A stretch of DNA of 55,204 bases from Sinomicrobium pectinilyticum (GCF_003725735.1 NZ_RJTM01000005.1:1-55204); one strand, 5' to 3'. Shown: positions 26,395-34,762, counted from the first letter of the stretch. The notes: generated by a model from the sequence alone, not told the origin. Program-made: numbers and translations.

Positions 26395-28815
26395 TTAATC
26401 TTTGTTATTTTCTGTCCCCAGCCCGAGATGAAATTCACGCATTTCCCCCCTGTTGAATTCATGAATTGCGTCACGGACACCAATATTCATTTTATCACTC
26501 CATCCTTCTTCAAAGGCAATCCTTAGCTTTTCATGCCCTGCAGTGAAACAGATCCGGTGGTTTCTGTAATTTATGCACAGGGAAATCTCTTCGATACTGT
26601 CCGGTAATTTGGGGTCTATCCACAAAGCATCATCGCGTATGGAAAGGCCGGCAAAATTACGCTGGATAAGGTCGAGGGATCCCGCCATGGCCCCGAGATG
26701 GATTCCTTCCGGGGTAGTCCCACCCTGAATGTCTTCGAAATCACTGATGAGGAGCGCTTTAAAATTCTTCCAGGACTGTTTCTTGTCGTATTTGGATAAC
26801 ACCCAGGAAAAGACGAACCGGCTTAGGGTAGAACCATGGGAGGTCCGCTCTTTATAATATTCGATGTTTTGCCTGATATGGTCTTCCTTAAATTCATAAC
26901 CGAGATGGTGAAAAATGGTATGAAGTTCCTCCTTTGAAAAAACATAAAAGAGCATCAGCACATCGGCTTGTTTACTGGCTTTATATGTATTGGGACTGTT
27001 GCCTTCGCTTTCAAGAACCCGATCCAGGCGTTGAATGTCACCATATTTTTCCCGGTATTCCTCCCAGGGGAACTCCTGTAGTTGTTCATAACCTTCAAAC
27101 TGGTTAATAATACCATCTTTAATAAAGGGAACGAATATTTTTTTGCTGATTTTTTTCCACAGGGACAATTCTTTTTCATCAATGGCCAGGTGCAGAAGCA
27201 ATTCTTCCTTTCGGCTTTTTTCGATAAGATCGAGGATCTCAAGGGCTTTTTGCAGTACCCAGGCGGTCATTACATTGGTATAGGCATTGTTTTTTAGTCC
27301 ATGTTCACCGGAATCGGGATAGGAAGTATGGTACTCATCGGGCCCCACCACATGGTGTATTTCATACCGGTCGCGGTCCCGGTTGTATTTAGCTTTACCG
27401 GCCCAGAACCGGGCGATGCTGAGAAATATTTCGGCTCCGTAATGGGAAAGAAACAGCCTGTCCTCGGTAGTTAAATAATAATTCCAGATATTATAGGCTA
27501 TGGCAGCGTTTACATGCCGTTGGAGATGGGTATTGTCAGGTATCCAGTTTCCCGATTTGGGGTTGAGATGTATAACCTGGCTTTCTTCCCTACCGTTGCT
27601 GCCGCTTTGCCAGGGGAACATGGCTCCTTTATACCCTTCCTTTTTGGCAGCGTATCGCGCTTCGTCCAGTCTGTAGTACCGGTACATTAGCAAGCTTCTG
27701 GTAATTTCCGGAAACCGGAGGTTAAAGTAGGGGAAAATATATAGTTCGTCCCAAAAAACATGTCCGCGGTAGGCTTCTCCGTGTAAGCCCCGGGAAGGTA
27801 CCCCGACATCGAGGGGAATTGTGTTCGGAGAGATTGTCTGCAGGTTGTGGAATATGTGAAGCCGGACCAGCTGCTGGACCTTTTTGTTACCGCTAATGCC
27901 AATATCTGCCCGGTGCCATAAAAACTGATACGCGTCTTGCTGTTTTTCGAGCATTTCCGAAAAGGGGCCTGCCCGTTGTATATCTTTGCGTGCTTCAAGC
28001 GAAGGTTCGCTGATCGAAGGGTCCCGGCTCGTATAAATCGCCGCAACTTTTTCAATCGTATATTTTTTACCTTCTTCGGCATGAAAACCCAGGACCTGCT
28101 CTATGTACTTGTCTTTCTGGTGACTGGAGACAGTCGTTTTCAATTGTTTTTTTTCTTGGGTGTAGATCCTGGTGCGTGCGGCCTGTGCCATGGTAATATC
28201 CGACTGCGCAGTCCGGACAAGTAAAAGAATAACATCTTTATCGATCACTTCAGAATAAAGAGGTTTTAAATGCCTGTTTTCGAGCTCCCTGTACCTGGCG
28301 ACGTTATTATTAATTACCGTACCGTCAAGGGCTGTCCGTATTTCTATATCTCCACTCCAGTTCTCAGGAGTAAAGTTCCATTGTATCCCTGCCAGATGCA
28401 TGTCTTTCATGCTTACCAGGCGGCGGCTTTCTATAGAGGTTATCCGGTAATGAGGGTCTTTTATCCTGAATTTCCTGGTGAGGATCCCTTTTTTCATTTC
28501 CAGCTTCTGTTCGTAGTCCAGGACCTCCGTTTCTTCCAGGTTTAACCATTCTCCTCCTTCGGGCCTGAAACTCAGGCAAAGCCAGTTCGGGAAATTTACC
28601 AGATCTTCGTTTTCTAAGGTCCTTCCTGCAATTTCGGTTTTGGCCCTGTTATACCCTCCCGCAATATAGGTCCCGGGATAATTGAATTCGTTGTTAGAGT
28701 TTTCTTCGGCAGCTCCACGGGTTCCGAGATACCCGTTCCCCAAAGTGCACAATGCTTCCCTTAGTTTTTGTTCCTTGGGGTCCCAACCGTGATATGTAAG
28801 ACAAAAAGTATCCAT
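26395..28815 (-). CDS. Glycoside hydrolase family 65 disaccharide phosphorylase (trehalose/maltose type)
   Basis: An 806-aa soluble GH65 enzyme. These inverting phosphorylases split alpha-glucobioses with phosphate and release beta-glucose 1-phosphate. It has the N-terminal beta-sandwich (GNGYLGTRGAAEEN), an (alpha/alpha)6 barrel with HGEAYRGHVFWDEL and the general acid in GPDEYH (Glu494), KASKQADVLML, and the phosphate-binding HGSTLSR loop. It sits 16 bp downstream of a beta-phosphoglucomutase/trehalose-6-P-phosphatase fusion, which would take its product to glucose 6-phosphate and argues for trehalose or trehalose 6-phosphate as substrate. Maltose, kojibiose or nigerose cannot be excluded. 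In M. tuberculosis OtsB1 (Rv2006) the same three domains occur in one chain in this order. Confidence 0.9.
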   Translation of the reverse strand: MDTFCLTYHGWDPKEQKLREALCTLGNGYLGTRGAAEENSNNEFNYPGTYIAGGYNRAKTEIAGRTLENEDLVNFPNWLCLSFRPEGGEWLNLEETEVLDYEQKLEMKKGILTRKFRIKDPHYRITSIESRRLVSMKDMHLAGIQWNFTPENWSGDIEIRTALDGTVINNNVARYRELENRHLKPLYSEVIDKDVILLLVRTAQSDITMAQAARTRIYTQEKKQLKTTVSSHQKDKYIEQVLGFHAEEGKKYTIEKVAAIYTSRDPSISEPSLEARKDIQRAGPFSEMLEKQQDAYQFLWHRADIGISGNKKVQQLVRLHIFHNLQTISPNTIPLDVGVPSRGLHGEAYRGHVFWDELYIFPYFNLRFPEITRSLLMYRYYRLDEARYAAKKEGYKGAMFPWQSGSNGREESQVIHLNPKSGNWIPDNTHLQRHVNAAIAYNIWNYYLTTEDRLFLSHYGAEIFLSIARFWAGKAKYNRDRDRYEIHHVVGPDEYHTSYPDSGEHGLKNNAYTNVMTAWVLQKALEILDLIEKSRKEELLLHLAIDEKELSLWKKISKKIFVPFIKDGIINQFEGYEQLQEFPWEEYREKYGDIQRLDRVLESEGNSPNTYKASKQADVLMLFYVFSKEELHTIFHHLGYEFKEDHIRQNIEYYKERTSHGSTLSRFVFSWVLSKYDKKQSWKNFKALLISDFEDIQGGTTPEGIHLGAMAGSLDLIQRNFAGLSIRDDALWIDPKLPDSIEEISLCINYRNHRICFTAGHEKLRIAFEEGWSDKMNIGVRDAIHEFNRGEMREFHLGLGTENNKD

Positions 28816-28831
28816 GCTATATAATTGAATT

Positions 28832-30370
28832 TTATAACCGTGTTTTAAATTGTCTCAGAAATTCGGTTACTTCACCGGTATTTTGCAGGGTATAGACGGC
28901 TGAAGTTTTTTTGCCATGAGAACTTACCAGTATTCCGATACCGTCTTCCCTGACTGCTTTAAAAGCATCTTCATCTGTAATATCATCACCTATATATATG
29001 CGCAAATACTTTGTTTTGTCCCATCCGAGTTTTCGGGTAAGCCAATCCAATGCACGTCCTTTGTTCCAGTCAATGTCCGGTTTGAGTTCCAGTATCTTTT
29101 TTCCGCCACCTCCCTTTAATTCCGGCCGTTTCCTGATTTCCTTATTGACTTCCTCTATCACCTCCTGTATGTCCTTGTCTTCCACGTTGCGGTAATGCAC
29201 TGCAATGGCAAATCTTTTTCGTTCTATTGCAACCCCTTTTATATTTTGGAGTTTTTCATTTAAATTGTTTTCTGCTTTATCAAGAGCGAGGGTAATTTCC
29301 TTTTCCGATTCATGGACCATTTCCAGATTGTCGGGGCCCGAAATATCAAAACCGTGGCTTCCGGCATATATAATCGTATCTATGTCTACTTTTGATTTCA
29401 CATCTTTTCGATCCCGCCCGCTTACCACGGCCACAGGGATAAGCTCTGATAATTGATACATGATTTCACGGTTTGCATCCGGTAGTTCCGCATCTTCAGG
29501 GTGGGAGACTATGGGAGAGAGGGTACCGTCAAAATCCAGGAAAAGAGCAGGTTTTTTCCGGCCTTTTAACTCCATCATCTTTTCTATGTTATCCAAAGCT
29601 TTCGGAAGCGCATCCGGTTTGTTTTTTCTTTCTGTTTTTAAATTTTTAAGTTCCGTAAGTTCATTTACCACGATATCCGCCCCGGCATCCGCAAGGGACT
29701 TTTCTGTGGCATTTCGCGCCACTCCGATTACCTTGGAGAATTGCCCTTTTTTGCCGGCCTGTACTCCCAATATTGCATCTTCTATAACTATGGTTTCATC
29801 CACCGGAACGTTTAAATATTCAGCGGCTTTCAGAAAAATGTCGGGCGCAGGTTTTCCTCTTAATTTTTCGTGCTTTAATGTCATTCCGTCTACCCGTACT
29901 TCAAACCACTGTTCCATATTCGCTTTTTCCATTATATATCTGCAATTACGGCTGGAAGAGATTACGGCTAATTTGATATTTTCTTCCTTCCATTTTTTTA
30001 GCATCTCCCGGGCATCTTCATATATGGTTACACCTTCTTTTTCAATTAATTCCAGGAAGATCTTATTCTTTCTCTTTCCTAACCCGTACACCGTATTTTT
30101 CTCGGGGAGGTCATGAGGGTTTCCTTCAGGTAAATAAATAGATCTTGATGCCAGAAAATTTTTAATTCCGTCGTGCCGGGGAATGCCATCAATATATTCG
30201 GTATAGTCCTTTTTGATATGCAGAGGCTGGAAATTTTCCCCGGTATAATCTCTCAGAAATTCATCAAACATTTGTTTCCATGCCTTGGCATGTACGACCG
30301 CGGTTTTTGTTATTACACCATCCATATCGAGTATGGCGGCCTTAAAACGGAAGCTGGCAGTTTTTGACAT
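28832..30370 (-). CDS. Fused beta-phosphoglucomutase / trehalose-6-phosphate phosphatase
   Basis: A 512-aa two-domain HAD protein. The N-terminal half (~1-245) is beta-phosphoglucomutase-like: AAILDMDGVITKT (nucleophile Asp and acid/base Asp), ISSSRNCRYI, GKPAPDIFLKAA and VIEDAILGVQAG. The C-terminal half (~265-512) is OtsB-like: LFLDFDGTLSPI, VSGRDRKDV, AGSHGFDI, ELKPDIDWNKGRAL and IGDDITDEDAF. Both active sites look complete. I chose ATG 30370; an in-frame TTG two codons earlier is possible. The first domain would isomerise beta-Glc-1-P to Glc-6-P, and the second would make trehalose from trehalose 6-phosphate. GH65 follows 16 bp downstream. No OtsA (trehalose-6-P synthase) is in the window. 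First gene of the operon. Confidence 0.9.
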   Translation of the reverse strand: MSKTASFRFKAAILDMDGVITKTAVVHAKAWKQMFDEFLRDYTGENFQPLHIKKDYTEYIDGIPRHDGIKNFLASRSIYLPEGNPHDLPEKNTVYGLGKRKNKIFLELIEKEGVTIYEDAREMLKKWKEENIKLAVISSSRNCRYIMEKANMEQWFEVRVDGMTLKHEKLRGKPAPDIFLKAAEYLNVPVDETIVIEDAILGVQAGKKGQFSKVIGVARNATEKSLADAGADIVVNELTELKNLKTERKNKPDALPKALDNIEKMMELKGRKKPALFLDFDGTLSPIVSHPEDAELPDANREIMYQLSELIPVAVVSGRDRKDVKSKVDIDTIIYAGSHGFDISGPDNLEMVHESEKEITLALDKAENNLNEKLQNIKGVAIERKRFAIAVHYRNVEDKDIQEVIEEVNKEIRKRPELKGGGGKKILELKPDIDWNKGRALDWLTRKLGWDKTKYLRIYIGDDITDEDAFKAVREDGIGILVSSHGKKTSAVYTLQNTGEVTEFLRQFKTRL

Positions 30371-30884
30371 ACTCAATCTTTTTTGTTTTTTACCTCCTAC
30401 TTAGCACTTCTTTCTAAGATAAAAAATCTTTTTCAGACAAAGGAATGAAAGAGGTTAATTAATAAAACATTAGGAAAAAACAGGAGGTATTGAGAATCGA
30501 TAATTAAAACAGCTTGTAACATGTTCATTATACTGTAGTTATCCGAAGTATGGAGAGGCTATCCGGATAGGAGGGTGGAGGACGAATGAAAAGAGATAGA
30601 TGAACGGCCTGGGATCTCCGGTATAAAGTGTAAGAAAGAGAGAAGTCTGTAATATTCAGGTTTTTTGGATCGTGTGCCCGGCGGAATGATTTTTCCGATC
30701 ATTTTGTGCACGGCCCGAAGCAACAGGCAGTAAGAGAAGCTGTACAGACTCTATGTTCGTCTCTTCCGGGAAAGAGCAAAAGAGCCCCTGATATCCGGCC
30801 TCTTTTCAGTATCTGTTAAAAAGGATTTAATTAGATGGAGAAAACTCCCGTACACTCCGTAAATTTGCCCTAAATGAGAAAACC
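30371..30884. promoter_or_regulatory. Divergent promoter region between the trehalose/ATPase operon and the Kdp regulator
   Basis: This 514-bp AT-rich region has no gene. It contains a perfect 12-bp palindrome CTATCCGGATAG (30559-30570), a short inverted repeat AATGAT...ATCATT (around 30687-30705), and a -7-like TAAATTTG (30860-30867) reading right. On the minus strand, TTCCTTTG about 70 bp before the fusion gene is a one-mismatch -7 candidate. No sigma-54 site was found facing left. Confidence 0.45.
30860..30867 (+). promoter_or_regulatory. Candidate Bacteroidetes -7 box (TAAATTTG) for the response regulator
   Basis: It matches TAnnTTTG, and transcription would start near 30874, so the GTG start at 30885 would have a leader of only about ten bases. 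No good TTG at -33 was found. Confidence 0.4.
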
Positions 30885-32228
30885 GTGATATCTTCTATCC
30901 TGATCATAGACGACGAAAAAGACCTTTTGAACATGCTTGCCCGTATCCTGGAACTGGAAGGGTACCGGGTTTATAAGGCAGAAACCGCAAAAGCGGGGAA
31001 AGAGGTTTTAAGGCAACAGGTAATACACGTTTTATTGGCCGATGTAAAATTACCGGACGGAAATGGGATTTCCCTTGTCGAAGAATACAAAAGTATCAGC
31101 CCGGAAACCGAGGTTATATGTCTTACCGCTTACGGCAATATTCCCGATGGAGTACAGGCCATTAAAAACGGGGCCATGGATTACCTGGTGAAAGGAGATG
31201 ACAACCGGAAGATCATCCCTTTGGTGAGTACGGCCGCCGAAAAATCACAATTGCGATTTAAAATCAAAAAGCTGCATGCCCGGATCCAGGGGGATTATGG
31301 ATTTGATAAAATTATCGGTACCTCCGGAGCGATAAGAGAAGCCATACAATTGGCGCAAAAAGTGGCCCCGCTGGATACCACGGTTTTGCTTAACGGCGAA
31401 ACCGGGACCGGAAAAGAGATTTTTGCCAAGGCCATTCACGCCCATAGCGAACGAAAGACCGAGCAGTTCCTGGCCATTAATTGCAGTGCGCTGGGGAGGG
31501 ATATTCTGGAGAGTGAGCTTTTCGGACATAAGAGCGGGGCATTTACAGGGGCACAAAAAGACAAAAAAGGATTACTGGAAGAAGCCCACCAGGGCACCGT
31601 GTTCCTGGACGAGATCGGGGAAATGGATATCGACTTACAAGCTAAGATATTACGGTTTCTGGAAGAAGGTACTTTTATCAAACTGGGGGACACAAAAGAG
31701 ACCAAAGTGGATGTCCGGGTTATTGCCGCCACACATCGTGATCTTAAAGCCGGAGTAGACAAGGGGATTTTCAGAGAAGACCTGTATTACAGGCTTTCCG
31801 CATTTACAGTAGTGCTTCCCTCGCTTAATGAACGCGCAGAGGATATTCCGCAGCTGGCGGAGTATTTCATAAAGCTCTTTAATGCCAAAAACAGGAAGCA
31901 GGTCGCGCGGATGAGCCCGGAATTTCAAAAAGCCCTTCAACAGCATCACTGGAAAGGCAATATCCGGGAATTGCGCAATATTGTGGAAAGAGCGATAATC
32001 CTTGCGGAGACGGAAGTCCTGGAGGCAGAACTGCTCCCGATGGATTTTTATTTTTCCAGGTACCTGGCCAAAAATGCTTCCGTACTTTCATTGAAAGAAG
32101 TAGAACAAAACCATATTCAAAATATACTGGAATATGTAAATGGTAATAAAACGAAAGCCGCAAAACTACTCGGTATTGGGCTAACCACACTGTACCGGAA
32201 AATGGAAGAATACGGTCTTCATCTGTAA
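30885..32228 (+). CDS. Sigma-54-dependent two-component response regulator (NtrC family)
   Basis: A 447-aa regulator. The receiver domain (1-120) has the acidic pair Asp9-Asp10 and the phospho-acceptor Asp53 (LADVKLPDGNG). The AAA+ domain has Walker A GETGTGKEIFAKAIH and the sigma-54-contact loop GAFTGA (218-223). The C-terminal Fis-type helix-turn-helix is NKTKAAKLLGIGLTTLYRKMEEYGL. The start is GTG 30885; an upstream ATG at 30874 stops after four codons. It lies directly before the kdp genes, and a sigma-54 promoter with tandem palindromes sits between them. It therefore most likely activates kdp, with the separate histidine kinase at the far end of the operon as its partner. This replaces the OmpR-type KdpE of Proteobacteria. 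Confidence 0.93.
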   Translation: MISSILIIDDEKDLLNMLARILELEGYRVYKAETAKAGKEVLRQQVIHVLLADVKLPDGNGISLVEEYKSISPETEVICLTAYGNIPDGVQAIKNGAMDYLVKGDDNRKIIPLVSTAAEKSQLRFKIKKLHARIQGDYGFDKIIGTSGAIREAIQLAQKVAPLDTTVLLNGETGTGKEIFAKAIHAHSERKTEQFLAINCSALGRDILESELFGHKSGAFTGAQKDKKGLLEEAHQGTVFLDEIGEMDIDLQAKILRFLEEGTFIKLGDTKETKVDVRVIAATHRDLKAGVDKGIFREDLYYRLSAFTVVLPSLNERAEDIPQLAEYFIKLFNAKNRKQVARMSPEFQKALQQHHWKGNIRELRNIVERAIILAETEVLEAELLPMDFYFSRYLAKNASVLSLKEVEQNHIQNILEYVNGNKTKAAKLLGIGLTTLYRKMEEYGLHL

Positions 32229-32263
32229 ATCTACTTTAACTTCCATACCGCACTTACATCCGG

Positions 32264-32316
32264 ATACCCTTTCATTTTGAAAAAACCTTTTCATTTTGAA
32301 AGGGTATTCTTTTTTT
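32264..32316 (+). terminator. Inverted repeat plus T-run after the regulator gene (terminator and/or activator site)
   Basis: ATACCC at 32264-32269 pairs with GGGTAT at 32302-32307, and the arms extend inward through TTTCA/TGAAA. A run of mostly T (32308-32316) follows. It can act as an intrinsic terminator for the regulator transcript. The same bases contain two copies of TTTCATTTTGAAA, listed separately. Confidence 0.5.
32270..32301 (+). promoter_or_regulatory. Tandem palindromes TTTCATTTTGAAA, probable enhancer sites for the sigma-54 activator
   Basis: Two identical 13-bp sites of the form TTTCA-N3-TGAAA occur at 32270-32282 and 32289-32301, 19 bp apart centre to centre (about two helical turns). 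They lie about 90-120 bp upstream of the sigma-54 -24 element. That is a typical distance and arrangement for an NtrC-type activator. Confidence 0.65.
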
Positions 32317-32389
32317 ATGGGAAAACATCTTTTTATTATTTAGCTTACAATCAAGTTTTTACGTTTTGTTTGAGGTGCGGTTTTTCCCA

Positions 32390-32405
32390 TGGCATGAGAT
32401 TGGCA
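32390..32405 (+). promoter_or_regulatory. Sigma-54 (-24/-12) promoter of the kdp operon
   Basis: The sequence TGGCATGAGATTGGCA fits the RpoN consensus TGGCAyG-N4-TTGCw, with GG at 32391-32392 and GC at 32403-32404 separated by exactly ten bases. Transcription would start near 32416, 28 bp before the first small ORF. The upstream gene encodes a sigma-54 activator. Confidence 0.8.
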
Positions 32406-32443
32406 TTGCGATGTATCGAACAAATATAATTATTCATACATCT

Positions 32444-32542
32444 ATGGAAATACTTTTGAGTTTAGCTATGATCCTGCTGACAGTTGCGGGATTTATCATT
32501 CTTTTTAAATCCGTCGACTGGTTCGACGACCTTATCCGGTAA
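32444..32542 (+). CDS. 32-aa single-pass membrane peptide at the head of the kdp operon
   Basis: The peptide starts MEILLSLAMILLTVAGFIILF and ends SVDWFDDLIR: one TM helix followed by an acidic, aromatic tail. It is the first open frame after the sigma-54 promoter. It is not KdpF, which is found 390 bp downstream with its usual sequence. It may be a Kdp accessory or regulatory micropeptide. The evidence is position, hydrophobicity and a clean ATG-TAA frame. Confidence 0.5.
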   Translation: MEILLSLAMILLTVAGFIILFKSVDWFDDLIR

Positions 32543-32554
32543 ATAATCCTGACC

Positions 32555-32935
32555 ATGTTAACAGAACAAGACGCATCAGACCTTATCCGTCTCGAATTTC
32601 CGGAGACGGCGACCATTAAGAATTTTTCGGCCCGTTTGGAAATCCTTGCACAAAAAACGGATGTAACACTGGGTTTTCCCCGGACTGAGAAAACTGCCGG
32701 CATATTGCAATTGGTAAATTATCTTTTTGTACATGGAAGCAGGTATGTCCAGGTACAATTGATCGATCATTACTTCAAACTGCTGAAAAAGGTAAAATGC
32801 CGGTTTAACCTGAAACGGAAGGTGAATATGCAAAAGGATATTTTACCGGCTGATACGGATAAATTCCAAATTCATTACCGGTGGCGGTGTACCCATCACT
32901 ATTCCCGATTAACCTTAATAACCATAAAATCATGA
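32555..32935 (+). CDS. Hypothetical 126-aa protein before kdpF
   Basis: An open frame lies between the 32-aa peptide (12 bp gap) and kdpF (4-bp ATGA-type overlap). The first ~90 residues look protein-like (EQDASDLIRLEFPETATIKNF, helical, with Leu periodicity). The C-terminus (YRWRCTHHYSRLT) looks less natural and may be read-through of non-coding sequence. No domain was recognised. The overlap with kdpF favours translation; otherwise this stretch would be a 390-nt untranslated leader inside the operon. Confidence 0.4.
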   Translation: MLTEQDASDLIRLEFPETATIKNFSARLEILAQKTDVTLGFPRTEKTAGILQLVNYLFVHGSRYVQVQLIDHYFKLLKKVKCRFNLKRKVNMQKDILPADTDKFQIHYRWRCTHHYSRLTLITIKS

Positions 32936-33009
32936 TTGTACTTCTGATATTAGCCGTAGTGACCCTGGCCTATCTTTTTTATGCCATTGTAAAACCTGAA
33001 AAATTCTGA
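32932..33009 (+). CDS. kdpF: KdpF, small subunit of the K+-transporting ATPase
   Basis: A 25-aa single-TM peptide starting MIVLLILAVVTLAYLFYAIV and ending KPEKF. The YLFYAIVKPEKF end is the classic KdpF signature. KdpF stabilises the KdpFABC complex in the inner membrane. It ends two bases before the kdpA ATG, as usual. Confidence 0.9.
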   Translation: MIVLLILAVVTLAYLFYAIVKPEKF

Positions 33010-33011
33010 AT

Positions 33012-34706
33012 ATGTTACATAAAGAAATTATAGGGGCAACCCTGATTTTTGTACTTTCTGTCACCCTGGCCTGGCCATTGGGAAAATTTATAGTGAAGGT
33101 GTTTCGGGGAGAAAAAAACCGGATGGATTTTATGTCCCCGGTAGAAAAAATGATTTTCAGGATAAGCGGGGTCAATCCCGATAAAGAAATGGACTGGAAG
33201 CAGAACATGAAAGCCTTGCTGGGATTAAACCTGCTTTTTTTTCTCGTAGCATTTATCATTCTTTCGATTCAGGGCATTATAAAATTATGGAACCCGGCGG
33301 GAACCGGAAACTGGGAGCCCACCCTGGCTTTTAATACGGCCATCAGCTTTATGACCAATACCAACTTGCAGCACTATTCCGGGGAAACCGGAGCAAGCTA
33401 TTTTACCCAATTGGCGGTATTCACCTGGTTGCAGTTCGTCAGTGCCGGGACCGGGATGGCAGCCTGTGCCTTACTGTTCCGGGGGCTGGCCAATCGGAGT
33501 TCCGGGGCCCTGGGAAATTTTTACAACCTGTGGCTTAAAAGCTGTACCCGCATCCTGTTGCCTTTGGCCGTGATATTGTCGCTTATACTTACGCTCAATG
33601 GTACCACAACCAATTTTAAAGGCCTTCAGGAAGTATCTACCCTGGAAGGAGAAACACAAATGGTGGCCGGGGGACCGACAGCCCCGATGGTTGCCATTAA
33701 GCAACTTGGGACTAATGGAGGCGGCTTTTTCGGACCGAATTCCACTCATCCCTTCGAAAATCCCAATTACCTGACCAATATGGCCGAGAATATAGCCATA
33801 TTGCTTATCCCCATGGCTCTGGTATTTGCATTCGGATTTTATATGAAACGGAAAAAACTGGGTATTTACCTTTTCGGGGTGATGTCCCTTTTGTTTATAT
33901 CTTTTGTGGCCGTATCTGCCTGGCAGGAAGTGGAGGGCAACCCCAATTTTGCCGGAATGGGACTGGAACAAACGGTGAATATGGAAGGGAAGGAAGTTCG
34001 TATAGGGCCCGTGGCTTCTTCCTTGTGGGGAGTATCTACAACATCTACATCCAACGGATCGGTAAACTCTATGCATGATAGCCATACCCCGATCTCCGGA
34101 GGGATATTTCTCCTGGATATGTTTATCAATGCTATTTATGGTGGTGTAGGGGTAGGGTTTATCAACTTTTTTGTCTTTATGGTCATTGCGGTGTTCATAG
34201 CCGGACAGATGATAGGCCGTACCCCGGATTTCCTGGGGAAAAAACTGGAAGCCAGGGAGATCAAGATCGCAGCCATAGTGGTTATTCTTCACCCGTTGTT
34301 CATCCTGGCGGGGACGGCTATATCCGGTTACCTGGTCACTGCAAACCCGGACCTGGGTTGGTTGAACAATCCCGGGTTTCACGGATTTTCGGAAATGATG
34401 TATGAATTCACCTCCGCCTCGGCAAACAACGGTTCGGGCTTTGAAGGATTGGGGGATGATACTCCCTTCTGGAATATTGCCACGGGAATTGTAATGTTGC
34501 TGGCGAGGTTTCTGCCTATTATCGGCCCGCTTGCCATTGCAGGGTCACTTGCTGCAAAAAAACAGGTGCCACAGACAGTGGGAAGCCTGCAACCGGAGAC
34601 CCCGGCTTTTGCCTCGGTGTTGCTGGCGGTCATTCTCATTATATCTGCCCTGGCATTTTTTCCGGCATTGGCTTTGGGACCTATAGCCGAGTATTTTTCC
34701 TTTTGA
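33012..34706 (+). CDS. kdpA: K+-transporting ATPase subunit A (K+ channel subunit)
   Basis: A 564-aa polytopic inner-membrane protein and the K+-selective, SKT-derived channel subunit of the KdpFABC high-affinity pump. It shows the pore-loop motifs SFMTNTNLQHYSGE, QLGTNGGGFFGPNSTHPFENPN, and SASANNGSGFEGLGDDTPFWN near the C-terminus, each with the selectivity-filter glycines. Length is normal (E. coli 557 aa). kdpB starts 57 bp downstream. The operon is probably made under K+ limitation from the sigma-54 promoter upstream. Confidence 0.97.
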   Translation: MLHKEIIGATLIFVLSVTLAWPLGKFIVKVFRGEKNRMDFMSPVEKMIFRISGVNPDKEMDWKQNMKALLGLNLLFFLVAFIILSIQGIIKLWNPAGTGNWEPTLAFNTAISFMTNTNLQHYSGETGASYFTQLAVFTWLQFVSAGTGMAACALLFRGLANRSSGALGNFYNLWLKSCTRILLPLAVILSLILTLNGTTTNFKGLQEVSTLEGETQMVAGGPTAPMVAIKQLGTNGGGFFGPNSTHPFENPNYLTNMAENIAILLIPMALVFAFGFYMKRKKLGIYLFGVMSLLFISFVAVSAWQEVEGNPNFAGMGLEQTVNMEGKEVRIGPVASSLWGVSTTSTSNGSVNSMHDSHTPISGGIFLLDMFINAIYGGVGVGFINFFVFMVIAVFIAGQMIGRTPDFLGKKLEAREIKIAAIVVILHPLFILAGTAISGYLVTANPDLGWLNNPGFHGFSEMMYEFTSASANNGSGFEGLGDDTPFWNIATGIVMLLARFLPIIGPLAIAGSLAAKKQVPQTVGSLQPETPAFASVLLAVILIISALAFFPALALGPIAEYFSF

Positions 34707-34762
34707 TCCATGTACCCTTATTATCAGAAAAGATAAATTCAATATTACTAAATAAATGAAAA

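Noticed and set aside
30874-30888. A four-codon ATG-TGA frame before the response regulator
   Set aside because: It is too short to call, although it overlaps the GTG start of the regulator and could be a chance event.
33471-34382. A 303-aa minus-strand open frame
   Set aside because: It is inside kdpA, whose pore motifs are intact; no domain features.
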